NCBI GenBank assembly: GCA_023374045.1
Contig: CM041782.1
Location: 253,727,810-253,791,809 of the forward strand
Direction: 5' to 3'
Length of the DNA stretch: 64,000 nt
From: Limonium bicolor
Lineage: Eukaryota > Streptophyta > Magnoliopsida > Caryophyllales > Plumbaginaceae
Shown: piece after piece, positions 36,557 to 46,036 of the stretch
Layout of the letters: every line of letters starts with the position of its first letter
Position numbering within the stretch: the stretch's first letter is position 1
The notes under the pieces: model-generated
The model's input: the letters and a program-made list of their open reading frames with translations, nothing else
Told to the model about the DNA's origin: nothing
Database searches by the model: none
Program-made: the position numbers and the translations under genes

Positions 36557-37730
36557 GAAACTCTTAATATTAACTTCTTTAATTTTAAGAAAGAGGGCTT
36601 AACTCGCAATTGTTTATTTATGGCTTTTATTTGTTTTCATGCGCAATTTAAATTTCTATATATGCATCATATGAGAGTGAGGGTCCATGCAATCCGATTT
36701 CACCCTGGGACCCGCCTTAGGGTCCCCTGTCAGGGACTCACACCTTTTAAGGTGATGTGAATAAGTGGGGGAAAAGAGGAGGATGTCGTCTAACCACATC
36801 CCCTTAATATCTGGGCTTTAGCCCCAAGCATTTTTCTAGCAGTGCCCTTACCTAGCCTTGTTTCGTCATTCAAAGACCCGACTGTAGACGCACACCTTTA
36901 GGTGATGTGAAAACAGTGGGGAAGCCCAAAGAGAATAGCGTGCAATCCCTATTCCTTTGTGGTGACCTGGGCCCACGCCCCAAGCACCTCTCCAGATCGA
37001 TCCATACCCATTGATCAAAATCGTCTAGTGAGGACATGTTGAACTTGTGAGAGCCTTGTTCGCTTTTGTGATCGGCCCACTACCCAGCCTAGAAATTGAT
37101 AGGAACTTTTCCTACATCAACTCAGCCCAGCCCAAATTTGCGGCTTTATTGTTGGCGGCCCAAAGGCCCTATTTCGTTTAATATGTGAGTCATTTGGGCT
37201 TCGGCCCAAAGGTTAGACTTTGGTGATTTCTCTTTCGGCCCAAATTGAATTATCAATTTAGTTCTAGGCCCATGAAAAAGAAATCCACTTGAAGTAATCC
37301 ATGGGACATGAAAATCAATCAGGCCCCATTCTAGTCTAGGTAAACTTTTTATTCGGGACCTGGCCCAAAATCCTAGATCTAGGTACCATCTTTTAGGCCC
37401 AGTCAGAATCATTCGTTTCGGCCTAAACTCCCATTCACATCTAGAGTGTAGTTCCTGCCCACGCGCCTTGCTTCTAGCCCAAACACATTCTGACCCAAGT
37501 GTCGCATTCTCTAAACATTTCGGCATAGGGGCTAGTTCACAGCTCATGAATCATTCCGGCCCATGTGCCTCTCTTCCAATTCATTCATGTGCTTTTCTTG
37601 TGACCCAAGCAAGTTTTAACTTTGAGCATCATTTTATCAATTACTTCTTCCTTGTCCAGAATTTCTATTCAATTTCATTTTGTTGGCTGATGAACAAAAT
37701 TTTGGAAACAGGTAAACTACCATCCTCAGC
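36557..37730 (+). other. Non-coding leader of element 1 with GGCCCA array
   Basis: No ORF of note on the plus strand. Two related blocks (36720-36790 and 36890-36960) share CACACCTTT.AGGTGATGTGAA. From 37075 to 37565, CGGCCCA/AGGCCCA/GGCCCAAA occurs about a dozen times at irregular 20-60-bp spacing. A homologous leader occurs at 39959-40850. Confidence 0.6.
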
Positions 37731-38566
37731 ATGGCAGGGCAAAGAAATACAATCAACATGGAGACCCAGCTGGCATTTTTAGAGCAGGCATATATGGACG
37801 CCATTGACGCCAGGGAGCGAAGACATAAGGCCACTCTCAATGCCATGGAATGCGAGTACGCCATCATTACTGAAGGTTTGAAAATTAAGGCCAATTCCTT
37901 AAAGATTGATTGTTTAGCTCAGGACGGATCGATATGCAAGCCAACCAACCCTTTGTGTGCACATGACCACATTGATCCGGCTGGAACCCAAAGCTCACTA
38001 GGGCACGACAGAAGAGTCGCGGTAGGACTTAAGCGGTCGCGGGAACTAGCTGAAGAAGCCACCGAGACGGCCATCTTCAACTTTTCCTTCCTAAAGCTAT
38101 GCTCTAAGACAGGATCGCCGATGGCCGCTCTATGCGAAAACTTCGCATGCCCACAGGTTCACAACGTTTGGTTATAGCTAGGACAGCCCGAAGCTCAGGG
38201 TGTAGGTAGTAGTACTTTCAAGGCAAGACTAGCCGAGGCAATTTCAGTTTCAAGACAAAACACCCAAACCTCGTCCCGACTTAGGCGGTTCTCTACGCCG
38301 AGACAATTTGCTAACATCGGTCAAACATTAAGTCAAGCATTTGAGAAGCTTCAAAGGAGAAACCTGCTACAGCCAAAGGGTCTGAATGTAGGACTTACTC
38401 ACCTGAGGGAGTATCTAGACCAATTCAGCCACTACCACCAGTTACCCGGCCATGACACTGATAATGCAGAGGCTTGCAGCATAAGATTCAGGACTTGATC
38501 GACCAGGGGCTCCAGTTCTCAGAGCATGGAAATATCTTTGGGAATCCCATGCTAGAACATCACTAG
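37731..38566 (+). pseudogene. Reduced gag-like ORF, element 1 copy A
   Basis: From ATG 37731 the frame opens with a probable coiled-coil (LAFLEQAYMDAIDARERRH), is stopped by TAG at 38175-38177, then continues in the same frame through a basic RLRRFSTPRQFANI stretch to a knuckle-like HYHQLPGHDTD and, after a 1-base deletion near 38462, QDLIDQGLQF and a stop at 38566. The end matches the C-terminus of Tat/Ogre gag proteins (C..H..PGH.T..C..L...IQDLID), but the first Cys is Ser here. The usual gag capsid core of about 200 residues seems absent between the two parts. No protease or polymerase follows, so the element is non-autonomous. The partner at 62796-63632 lacks the 1-base deletion but has the same TAG. 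Confidence 0.65.
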
Positions 38567-39009
38567 GAGTTATTTTGTTTTTTCTAGCTTTCTTGGTTGT
38601 TAGGGATAGTTTTTCTTTACCTTTGTAGTCTTTTTAGTCAGTTTATTCGATTTATCTTTTTAAGACAGTGGAAGTGATACCCGATGTTTGATGTTATCCT
38701 ACTTTTCTCATTTTTATTGATAAAAGAAGTATTCTCTTTCCTTTTTGTCCATGATCCCTCATGTCAAGCTTAAATTTCATACTTGTACATTGATTCATAC
38801 AAACACACTCACAAAAATCACAAGCGGATTCACCTTTTCCTGACTTTTACCATTCTTCCGTCGCGATACATTCCCCTGTACAGAGTCATCCCATCACTCC
38901 ACCTACATTCACCACACTTTTCCCTCCACATGAAACTCATCCTTGCACAGAGAACATCTCACTGCCCTGCTTACTTTCATCATCACATCACTTCACCAAA
39001 ATGTCATCC
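38567..39009 (+). other. Sequence after reduced gag; no gene seen
   Basis: T-rich sequence without pol motifs or a clear polypurine tract. The ORF at 38783-39139 runs across the next LTR boundary and has no family resemblance. Confidence 0.4.
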
Positions 39010-39958
39010 TGTTATACCCAAAATTTTGACCCACGGCAAAGGGCTCGAGCGCACAAATGCAAAGACAAGGGCAAAACGGTCAAAATGCACCAAGGCGGAT
39101 TTTCCAAGGGCATTCTTTGGATTTTCTATTTTTATATGACTTTTTCACTATCTTCAAATACTTCCAAATACCATAGTCATTATGAAAGGTATTTCATGAT
39201 TTTCATAGTTTATTTTGAAAATTTAGCTTTAAATTCATATTATAAGCTAAGTTCTTTAATATTTCACACATGAAAAACCTCAAAATAGAAATAAAAAGGT
39301 TTCCAAAAAATAAAATAAAATTGTCACATTTTTAGCATGACTACATACAGTCATAAACCTGAAAATATTTTATTTGGAACTTAGCCCAAAATTTAAAAGA
39401 GAAATTCAAACGTTCTTGCAATTTTCTCTCTCCTTTGAAAAATACCCAAATCAAGTCCAAATGTCGTGAAATTTTTAATACTAGATAGATATCGATTTTT
39501 AGAGATTAACACCGTTGGAATGTTGTAATTTCGACTTTCCAATCGTAAGTTATGAAATATGAGAGATGCCAAATTAAAAGATTTTTATCTAATCGGTTAA
39601 TTATCAAATTAACACGATTCCAACTCTCAAAGTTCCTAAAAATCGTCTTTTATCTTTGGTTAAAATTTCAGATTTCTGAATTTTTATCGACCTGTAGCTA
39701 ATTCTAAAAAATCAGAATCTCTTAGAGCATAAAATCAGTGTTTTAGATAAAAATTTTGTTCTATCAATTTGGCCATGATCTTTCTATAAAAGACCTTCCC
39801 AAAAACAACCTAGGGCAGAGGAGAACATTCCCAAAGTTAGAAAACGCAGCCGTCAATCTTCACCCCACGTTTTATGCACTTCCAAGCCTCGAATCAATAC
39901 CAAAACCCTGCTGAAACCACCCCAAAATCACCAAAAACTCATCCTTTCTTAATCAAGA
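39010..39958 (+). mobile_element. Partial Tat-like LTR of element 2
   Basis: It starts TGTTATACCCAAAATTTTGA and contains a TATA box (TATAAAAG, 39785-39792) about 775 bp in. At about 39958 it passes directly into sequence homologous to position 36930 in the leader of element 1. The LTR 3' end, PBS and first leader segment are therefore missing. Confidence 0.6.
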
Positions 39959-40850
39959 TAGCGTGCAAGCCCTATTCCTCTGTGGTGACCTAGGCCCAAA
40001 CCTCAAGCACCTCTTCGGATCGATCCATACCCGAATTGGTTAAGGCGTCAAGTGAGGACATGTTGAACTTGTGTGGGTCTTGTTTGCTTGTATGATCGAC
40101 CTGCTACCAAGCCTAGAAATTGATAGGAACTTCTCCTACATCAACTCAGCCCAATCAGAATTTTCAGCTTTATTGTTTGCGGCCCAAAGGCCCTCGTTGG
40201 TTTAATATGTGAATCCTGTGGGCTTCGGCCTAAAAGTTTAGATTTAGGTGATTTCTTCTTCAGCCCACTTTGGTTTCACCCAAATTTAAGGAAATTCACA
40301 TAAATCGAGGAAAATCAATCAAGCTTTTTCAGTAAAGTTCCTTCAGCCCAAGGCTCTTTTTAGTCTAGGAAAAAAAACTTATCACTCGGGCTTCGGCCCA
40401 AAATCCTAGATCTAGGTATCATCTTTTAGGCCCATTCAAAATTACTCGGCCCAAGTTCTGATTCACATCTAAAACATGGTTTAGAAATCATTCCGGCCCA
40501 TGCACCTCACTTCTAACCCAAACACATTCCGGCCCAAGTGCCAAATTCTCAAAACGTTCAGGCCCAAGTGCCGCATTCTCTAAACAATTCAGCCTGGGCA
40601 GCTCATTCTGTCCCACGTGCCTATCTTCCAATCCATTCGGACCTTAGTGTCCACCCCTTTCAAAACATTTCGGCCCATATGCTTTTCTTGCGGCCCAAAC
40701 AAGTTCTAACTTAAAACACCATTGTACCAAATACTCTTTCCTGGTCCAGAATTTTAGCCCAGTCCTCTTCTGTTTTCTGGTAGATGACATTTCGGAAGCA
40801 GGTAATCCTGAATCCCAAATAAGGCAGAGGGAGGAAACCCAATCAGCATA
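39959..40850 (+). other. Leader of element 2 with GGCCCA array
   Basis: Homologous to 36930-37730, starting ATAGCGTGCAAGCCC and including the CGGCCCA cluster (40140-40690). It has no ORF of note. Confidence 0.65.
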
Positions 40851-40883
40851 GAGGCCCAGTTTGCAGCCTTAGAGCAAAAGTAC

Positions 40884-41492
40884 ATGGGCGCACTTGATGC
40901 CATGGAACGAAGACATGGTGCTGTCCTAAACGCCATGAAATCCAACTACGTCGCCATTATCGAAGATTTGAAGGCAAAAGCCCTTTCCCTTGAGGCCGAA
41001 CGTCAAGATCGGGATGAATTAGTGGGTAGGCTTCTCAACACTCTTTATGACGGCATTGAAGTCAGCCCCGTTAGGGTCCAGGGTTTGCAAGGAAATGTCA
41101 AAGAAATTGCTGCAGAACTTAAGAGAGCTGTTAGGTTACCAGAAGTAGACAATCAAACAGCAACTTGCATTCAAAGTTGTACCCGTAAGAGAACCAGGCA
41201 GCATGAGGAAGACAACAATCGACAGTCAAAAGGACCTGGTTGGAGCGTTGGGACAGTAGAACCACCCCGGCGGAGTTCTCGGCTGAGAGAGTTTACAGAC
41301 ATCGGCCGAACACCAAGACAAGCACTTGAAGAGCTTCGAAGAAGATATCCGATGCAACCGCTCGCCTTGAGGCCAGGAGCTACTCATTTGGGGAAAGATC
41401 TTAATCAATTTTGTCACTTCCATCAGCTGCCCGGTCACGACACTGACCATTGTAGGGCCCTACAGCACAGAATCCAAGATCTGATTGACTAG
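40884..41492 (+). CDS. Reduced gag-like ORF, element 2 (202 aa)
   Basis: The frame is open for 202 codons. Residues 1-50 are a probable coiled-coil (ALDAMERRHGAVLNAMKSNY) aligned with element 1; 80-125 is basic and polar; 130-165 includes RSSRLREFTDIGRTPRQALEELRRR-like text; about 178-192 is C-X2-H-X4-H-X4-C (CHFHQLPGHDTDHC); it ends IQDLID at a TAG where element 1 has a Gln codon. Similarity starts about 33 bp upstream of this Met, where element 1 has its own start, so the ancestral start here is lost. The C-terminal half matches Tat/Ogre gag ends; the capsid core is missing. A structural RNA-binding role is possible. No pol follows. Confidence 0.6.
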   Translation: MGALDAMERRHGAVLNAMKSNYVAIIEDLKAKALSLEAERQDRDELVGRLLNTLYDGIEVSPVRVQGLQGNVKEIAAELKRAVRLPEVDNQTATCIQSCTRKRTRQHEEDNNRQSKGPGWSVGTVEPPRRSSRLREFTDIGRTPRQALEELRRRYPMQPLALRPGATHLGKDLNQFCHFHQLPGHDTDHCRALQHRIQDLID

Positions 41493-42223
41493 GGGCTCCA
41501 ATTCTAAGAACGTGGTGAGTGCGCAGAGCACGCATGCCCAAGCATCATTAAATAATGTTGTTTTTAGTGTTTTTCTAATTAAATGCATTTTTTTCTTGAT
41601 TAATCGTCTTTCAACTTTTGTAGTAATTAGTTTCCTTGATCATTTTCGGTAGTTTTCTTGAGTTTATAATTTCCAACATTATTTTTCGTTGAATAAAACA
41701 TAGTTCCATTTTTTAATTTTTGTGCAAAACATTATTCATTAATTCGAAAAACTAAAAAAAAGCACTCACATCTTTCAAGGATCACGAAGTAATCATTTCT
41801 GACTATGCAATGGAACGACTTGTCTCTTGTTTCTAAAAATTTGAACATGCCTAACCAAACACCACAACTCACCCCAGAACATCCAAACAACCCAGAAAGA
41901 GGTTCAAAGTCAACATCTATCAAATTGTTGTCACAAACCCTAAATCAATACTGGGGGCATTCTGAGTTTAGAATCATCGTCTTTGAATCTTTCGTTTAAG
42001 CGTGTGAACAAGTCTCTGAGTGACAATTCACGAGAGCGCCTTGAGCAGAAAAACCATGAGTGAACGAGCGTGTCATTTTTAATCGAGTCTGGAGAGGCCA
42101 CAATTAAAGGTGAGGTAAACTGCATAACTCTAACCAAAGGAGATAATTTGTAAATTTACGCTTAGACATGTGAAAAGTAACAAAGAAAGGATACACAACT
42201 ATCAGGAATGACGAAGCACCTAG
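41493..42223 (+). other. Sequence between reduced gag 2 and next LTR; no gene seen
   Basis: Non-coding, AT-rich. A purine-rich CTGGGGGCATTCTGAG lies at 41950-41965 but is 260 bp from the LTR start, too far for a polypurine tract. Short ORFs on both strands show no family features. Confidence 0.35.
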
Positions 42224-42874
42224 TGTAGACACCAAAAATTCTCACCCATTTTTATTTTGAAACAAAAAATACGAAAATAAACATGCTCCTAGAAGCAAGG
42301 TGGTCGTCCCCGTTTTCAAACAAAGGAATTTCCTTTGCCGAGCTTTTAAATCTCATGATTCTATGGGAAAGGAAGCACGAGCCTTTTATCGTAATCCGTT
42401 TTAACCTACTCCATTTTGTGTACATATTTTGTTGCTTTTGTTTTGAAACATTTCACGTTTTTTGTCATTACCTTGTTTTATTTTACGTGTTCGATCGATT
42501 TATACTTTATTATTATTTGTTATTTCTTTTTTACTTTCTCCGTTTTATCGTCACTATTTTTATTATTTCGTGTGTCCTTTTACTACCATTACTTTCTATT
42601 TACGTTGAGTGTTTTATCCTCATTACGAGCATTAATTTTCACTATTTCATGTACACATGCTATTCTTTTATTTTTAATATGCTATTCTTTTATTTTTATA
42701 TATCTCGTTATGTTTTTGAATCTTATTTTTAATTGTATTCCATACTTTCATGTCATTAGATTAATCATCTCATTTTATTGTATACTTTCTTTCGGATTCG
42801 TCATGTTTTTAGGAGAGTTATCCAGTCAATTTTAGGGCGTTTGTATGATTTCTCTCATGTATATACTGAAATTC

Positions 42875-42942
42875 GACCTAGCTTAACTGGTTAAAGTACT
42901 TGTACTTAACCCATGAGTCTCGGGTTCGATTCTTGGCGTGAA
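42875..42942 (+). other. tRNA-like module 1 in LTR U3
   Basis: A-box-like TAGCTTAACTGG (42879-42890) is followed after 32 nt by B-box-like GGTTCGATTCT (42923-42933). The D-arm text CTTAACTGGTTAAAG and T-loop GGTTCGATTC closely imitate a tRNA gene; the acceptor stem is weak. Confidence 0.6.
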
Positions 42943-43018
42943 CAAAAGCTTTTTCCTTGTTCCGCTTCAGCCCGCAGCTTGGTTCTTTTGTTATTCATTG
43001 CTTCATTTAACGAGTTCC

Positions 43019-43084
43019 GTCATGGCTTAACCGGTAGAAGTGTGCAAGGAGTACGCTAGAGGTCACGAGTTCGAGACTGGGAAG
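43019..43084 (+). other. tRNA-like module 2 in LTR U3
   Basis: A-box-like TGGCTTAACCGG (43023-43034) and B-box-like GAGTTCGAGACT (43067-43078) are again separated by 32 nt. It lies 144 bp after module 1 and 140 bp before the TATA box. Confidence 0.55.
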
Positions 43085-43225
43085 CTGCTAAAACTCATTT
43101 TTGCCTCTTCTATCCCCCTGGTCCGATTTTTGCCCCAGTTAAAGCCCACCTCTATTAGCTAGTCCATGAATCCAGCCCAAATAAAACCCTAGTGTGCCAT
43201 CTGTCTACCCACCCCATTCTTACAT

Positions 43226-43232
43226 TATAAAA
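43226..43232 (+). promoter_or_regulatory. LTR TATA box (TATAAAA)
   Basis: CATTATAAAACATTG lies about 1 kb into the LTR, in the same place relative to the tRNA-like modules as the TATA box at 7993-8001. Confidence 0.5.
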
Positions 43233-44238
43233 CATTGAAAAACCCTACAGTAGGGGGCACGTTTTTGAAGGAGACCCAACAGACACTAATCCCGATTTTT
43301 CATTCTCCCATTGTCATCCTTTGTTTCCCATTTTCGAAACTGAGACTAGGAACCCAGAAACATCGACTAACCATTCTCTTCTTCCTCTAAAATTCGAATT
43401 CGCAGGCCAGGAAACCCCAAAACGCCATCGATACCAGGAGCTTCTTCTACCCAAAGACCACCACCTTCGTTTCAAATCGTCATCCTCTGTAATATGCCGG
43501 AAGTTTGTCTGGTTTCCCCTTGCTTCGACTTCATTTTTTGCTTCGAGTACCAGCAGAGTAAGTTGTGTCTTATATTACTCATCTTCTCCCTCCCGAAAGC
43601 CCCGATTGAGCTTCTCGTTTCTCGCATTTGAACTTCTCAATTTTCATTTTCTGCTTCATTGGACCAAAGGAACCCAACAAGAGGGGGATGGTCTCTTGAG
43701 CGACTTCGTCAGAAGTCATCTGACTGTAGTCCCGCGCCTCTTATCCCTTTTTCCGGTAATGGTTATAAGAGTTTTTTAAGCAATTTTAACCAAATGAACC
43801 TCAACGGTGATGGTTCGAAAGGGAAGGAAAGTCATTCTCAAAGAATTTCTGAAGTTGGCGTTGATTTTTCCGTTCCTCTCTCTCAGTTTACTGCATAAAC
43901 ACATCAAATGAGTTTGACCGGTAATGGTTATAAGAATTTATAACTCGATCTGGATCCGGTTCCTGAAGGTGGAGTTTATATTTCATTTTACTCTCATTTC
44001 TGTCTTCGCTCTATATTCGCATATGAATTTGAAGCTGGGATTCCAGTCCCTCATTGCGCATGTTGGTCATAGAGGAGTTGTGAGCCCTTTACACTAATCT
44101 GATTTTGTGATATGAGCCCTGAAGGCTCAGTTTGATTCAATGTTTTCTTTTGTTTATGTACCTGTGTATACGTTCGTTTGAAATCGGAAAAAGCTAATCA
44201 CTGAGCGAAGAGCCTGTTACTTTGAGTCGTCGTTTCCT

Positions 44239-44738
44239 NNNNNNNNNNNNNNNNNNNNNNNNNNNNNNNNNNNNNNNNNNNNNNNNNNNNNNNNNNNNNN
44301 NNNNNNNNNNNNNNNNNNNNNNNNNNNNNNNNNNNNNNNNNNNNNNNNNNNNNNNNNNNNNNNNNNNNNNNNNNNNNNNNNNNNNNNNNNNNNNNNNNNN
44401 NNNNNNNNNNNNNNNNNNNNNNNNNNNNNNNNNNNNNNNNNNNNNNNNNNNNNNNNNNNNNNNNNNNNNNNNNNNNNNNNNNNNNNNNNNNNNNNNNNNN
44501 NNNNNNNNNNNNNNNNNNNNNNNNNNNNNNNNNNNNNNNNNNNNNNNNNNNNNNNNNNNNNNNNNNNNNNNNNNNNNNNNNNNNNNNNNNNNNNNNNNNN
44601 NNNNNNNNNNNNNNNNNNNNNNNNNNNNNNNNNNNNNNNNNNNNNNNNNNNNNNNNNNNNNNNNNNNNNNNNNNNNNNNNNNNNNNNNNNNNNNNNNNNN
44701 NNNNNNNNNNNNNNNNNNNNNNNNNNNNNNNNNNNNNN
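44239..44738. other. Scaffold gap of exactly 500 N
   Basis: A round 500 N is a scaffolding placeholder, not a measured gap. Sequence right of it repeats sequence 20.4 kb to its left. Any ORF crossing it is meaningless. Confidence 0.98.
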
Positions 44739-45274
44739 GGTGCCACCCAATAGCTTCAGTATTAAGCTCTAATGTGCCTCATGACTATCACCTCATCTGC
44801 ATCTCAGTAACTGACTGAAAGTAGAACCCAACCAACGAGGCTTAATCCTACTATGTGTCCAGGGTTTGGTGGTCTAGCTCGTGGAATCATCGCACAACAC
44901 TCCCCATCTCTATATGTGCTACGCGTGATTGATAGTCTGCCTATAGGTTAACCCAGTAAGCACAACAATGTCTAAACGTGATGGTGGTCTCTCCTGACAG
45001 CATGTGGAACTTATGTGTCTTTCTGTGCCATCTCTCCACCAGTTACGGTGATCATTGGCAATCCAAGAGATGTACTCTAGGACTGTTATCCTGTAGAACC
45101 ATGAAGCCTCTAAATATGGCGTATCCTATATCATAACGCACATGCCCACCACGTCGTAAACTAGCCTCAAAGCGGCGACAATGTAGTACCTGGTACTCAT
45201 TCCCATCCACACGGACCTAGACTATGACTACGCTGATGTCTAAGTATAGAATCAGGGGGTGGACCGGGATCCAT
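44739..45274 (-). pseudogene. PMD pseudogene fragment, copy B
   Basis: Copy of 24359-24906, starting from the matching Met at 45274 on the minus strand. It has more single-base deletions than copy A, so the LTGLPIG region is further broken. Part of that excess is probably sequencing error at the contig end. The C-terminal part is lost at the gap. Confidence 0.7.
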
Positions 45275-45457
45275 GTGTAACTGAATATAAAATAAAAAAC
45301 ATTCAACTACATTAAGAGCTTGTATTTTAAAAAATATGTAACTTTTAGAACATAAGAAACATTGCATTAATATTCATGAATAATACAAACCAGAGTTGAT
45401 GTCTAACAATACCAAATTCAAGTATAAAAGTAATCAAAAAGTACTACACAACGAGCA

Positions 45458-45940
45458 CTAGAAACCAATCATATTAGGACATCTCCTCTTATTATGACCC
45501 TCCTGCTCAAATCTAGTACACCTAGTCCTCTTCTTCGGCTCCTTTAGATCCATCTCATTACGAATACAGGTTGACCTTGGTCTTCCCTTTCCTCGCACAC
45601 GAGATGGATCGGGAAGAATGATGAGAAAGTCTGACGGAGGCCACGAGTGCTGATCACCAAATGGGACGAAGCCTCATTCGTACACATTGAGCTGCTTCTA
45701 TCAAGTGTACCATGACCCCATAAGAATGGTATTGTCCATGTGTATGAAAGTAGCTGCTGCGCATGCATGTGAGCATGGAATCATGAAATTCTGCATTTCT
45801 GGCAAGTACAATAACAATCTCTCATCTTAACGGTGTTTCGATTGCCACCCTTGAACCTATAAGCTGATGATCTGTGGCTGTGGTGATTTCGAACAACTTT
45901 CTAGGCCCGTCGAACCACTGCATCACTTCCGACTTTTAAT
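45458..45940 (-). pseudogene. MULE transposase C-terminal fragment, copy B
   Basis: Copy of 25090-25575 with the same SWIM (CYCTCQK, PCSHACAAA), GKGRPRSTCIRNE and EGHNKRRCPN segments and the same frame breaks. The shared breaks show the decay preceded the split of the two copies. Confidence 0.78.
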
Positions 45941-46036
45941 TGTAAAATACGAAAAATGTTCACCAAAATATCACATTTGAAAAAAAAAATTGTGGTTTTT
46001 TAAAAACAAAAATTACATGGAAGTGTCAAAATGGGT

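Larger units (their letters stand above)
24359..38935. repeat. Large duplicate, copy A (partner 44739-64000)
   Basis: Copy A matches 44739-64000 along its whole length apart from scattered single-base indels and one 4.67-kb insertion in the partner. Everything annotated between these points occurs twice. The partner starts immediately after a 500-N gap and continues past the window edge. Confidence 0.95.
42224..44238 (+). mobile_element. Tat/Ogre-like LTR, 5' part, cut by the gap
   Basis: It starts TGTAGACACCAAAAATTC, matching the minus-strand LTR start at 8757, and shares an AAGGTGGTC block. It contains a T-rich stretch (42400-42800), two tRNA-like modules (42875-42942 and 43019-43084) and a TATA box (43226-43232). 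The LTR end is not reached before the N gap. ORFs over the T-rich tract and after the TATA box show no recognisable domains. Confidence 0.7.

Noticed and set aside
39010..39958. 3' LTR of mini-gag element 1
   Set aside because: No polypurine tract precedes it and its sequence differs considerably from the 34985-36535 LTR; a separate related element is more likely.
42283..42835. Overlapping long ORFs with many Phe, Leu and Ile codons
   Set aside because: They arise from a T-rich stretch of LTR U3; two frames are open at once and neither shows a domain.
42875..42942. Functional tRNA gene
   Set aside because: A and B boxes are good but acceptor-stem pairing is not convincing, and the segment lies inside an LTR.
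43321..43779. 152-codon ORF downstream of the LTR TATA box
   Set aside because: Ser/Phe-rich, with no recognisable domain; it lies inside LTR sequence and is most likely chance.
44198..44818. ORFs of about 180-200 codons across the gap
   Set aside because: They consist of N bases and have no meaning.
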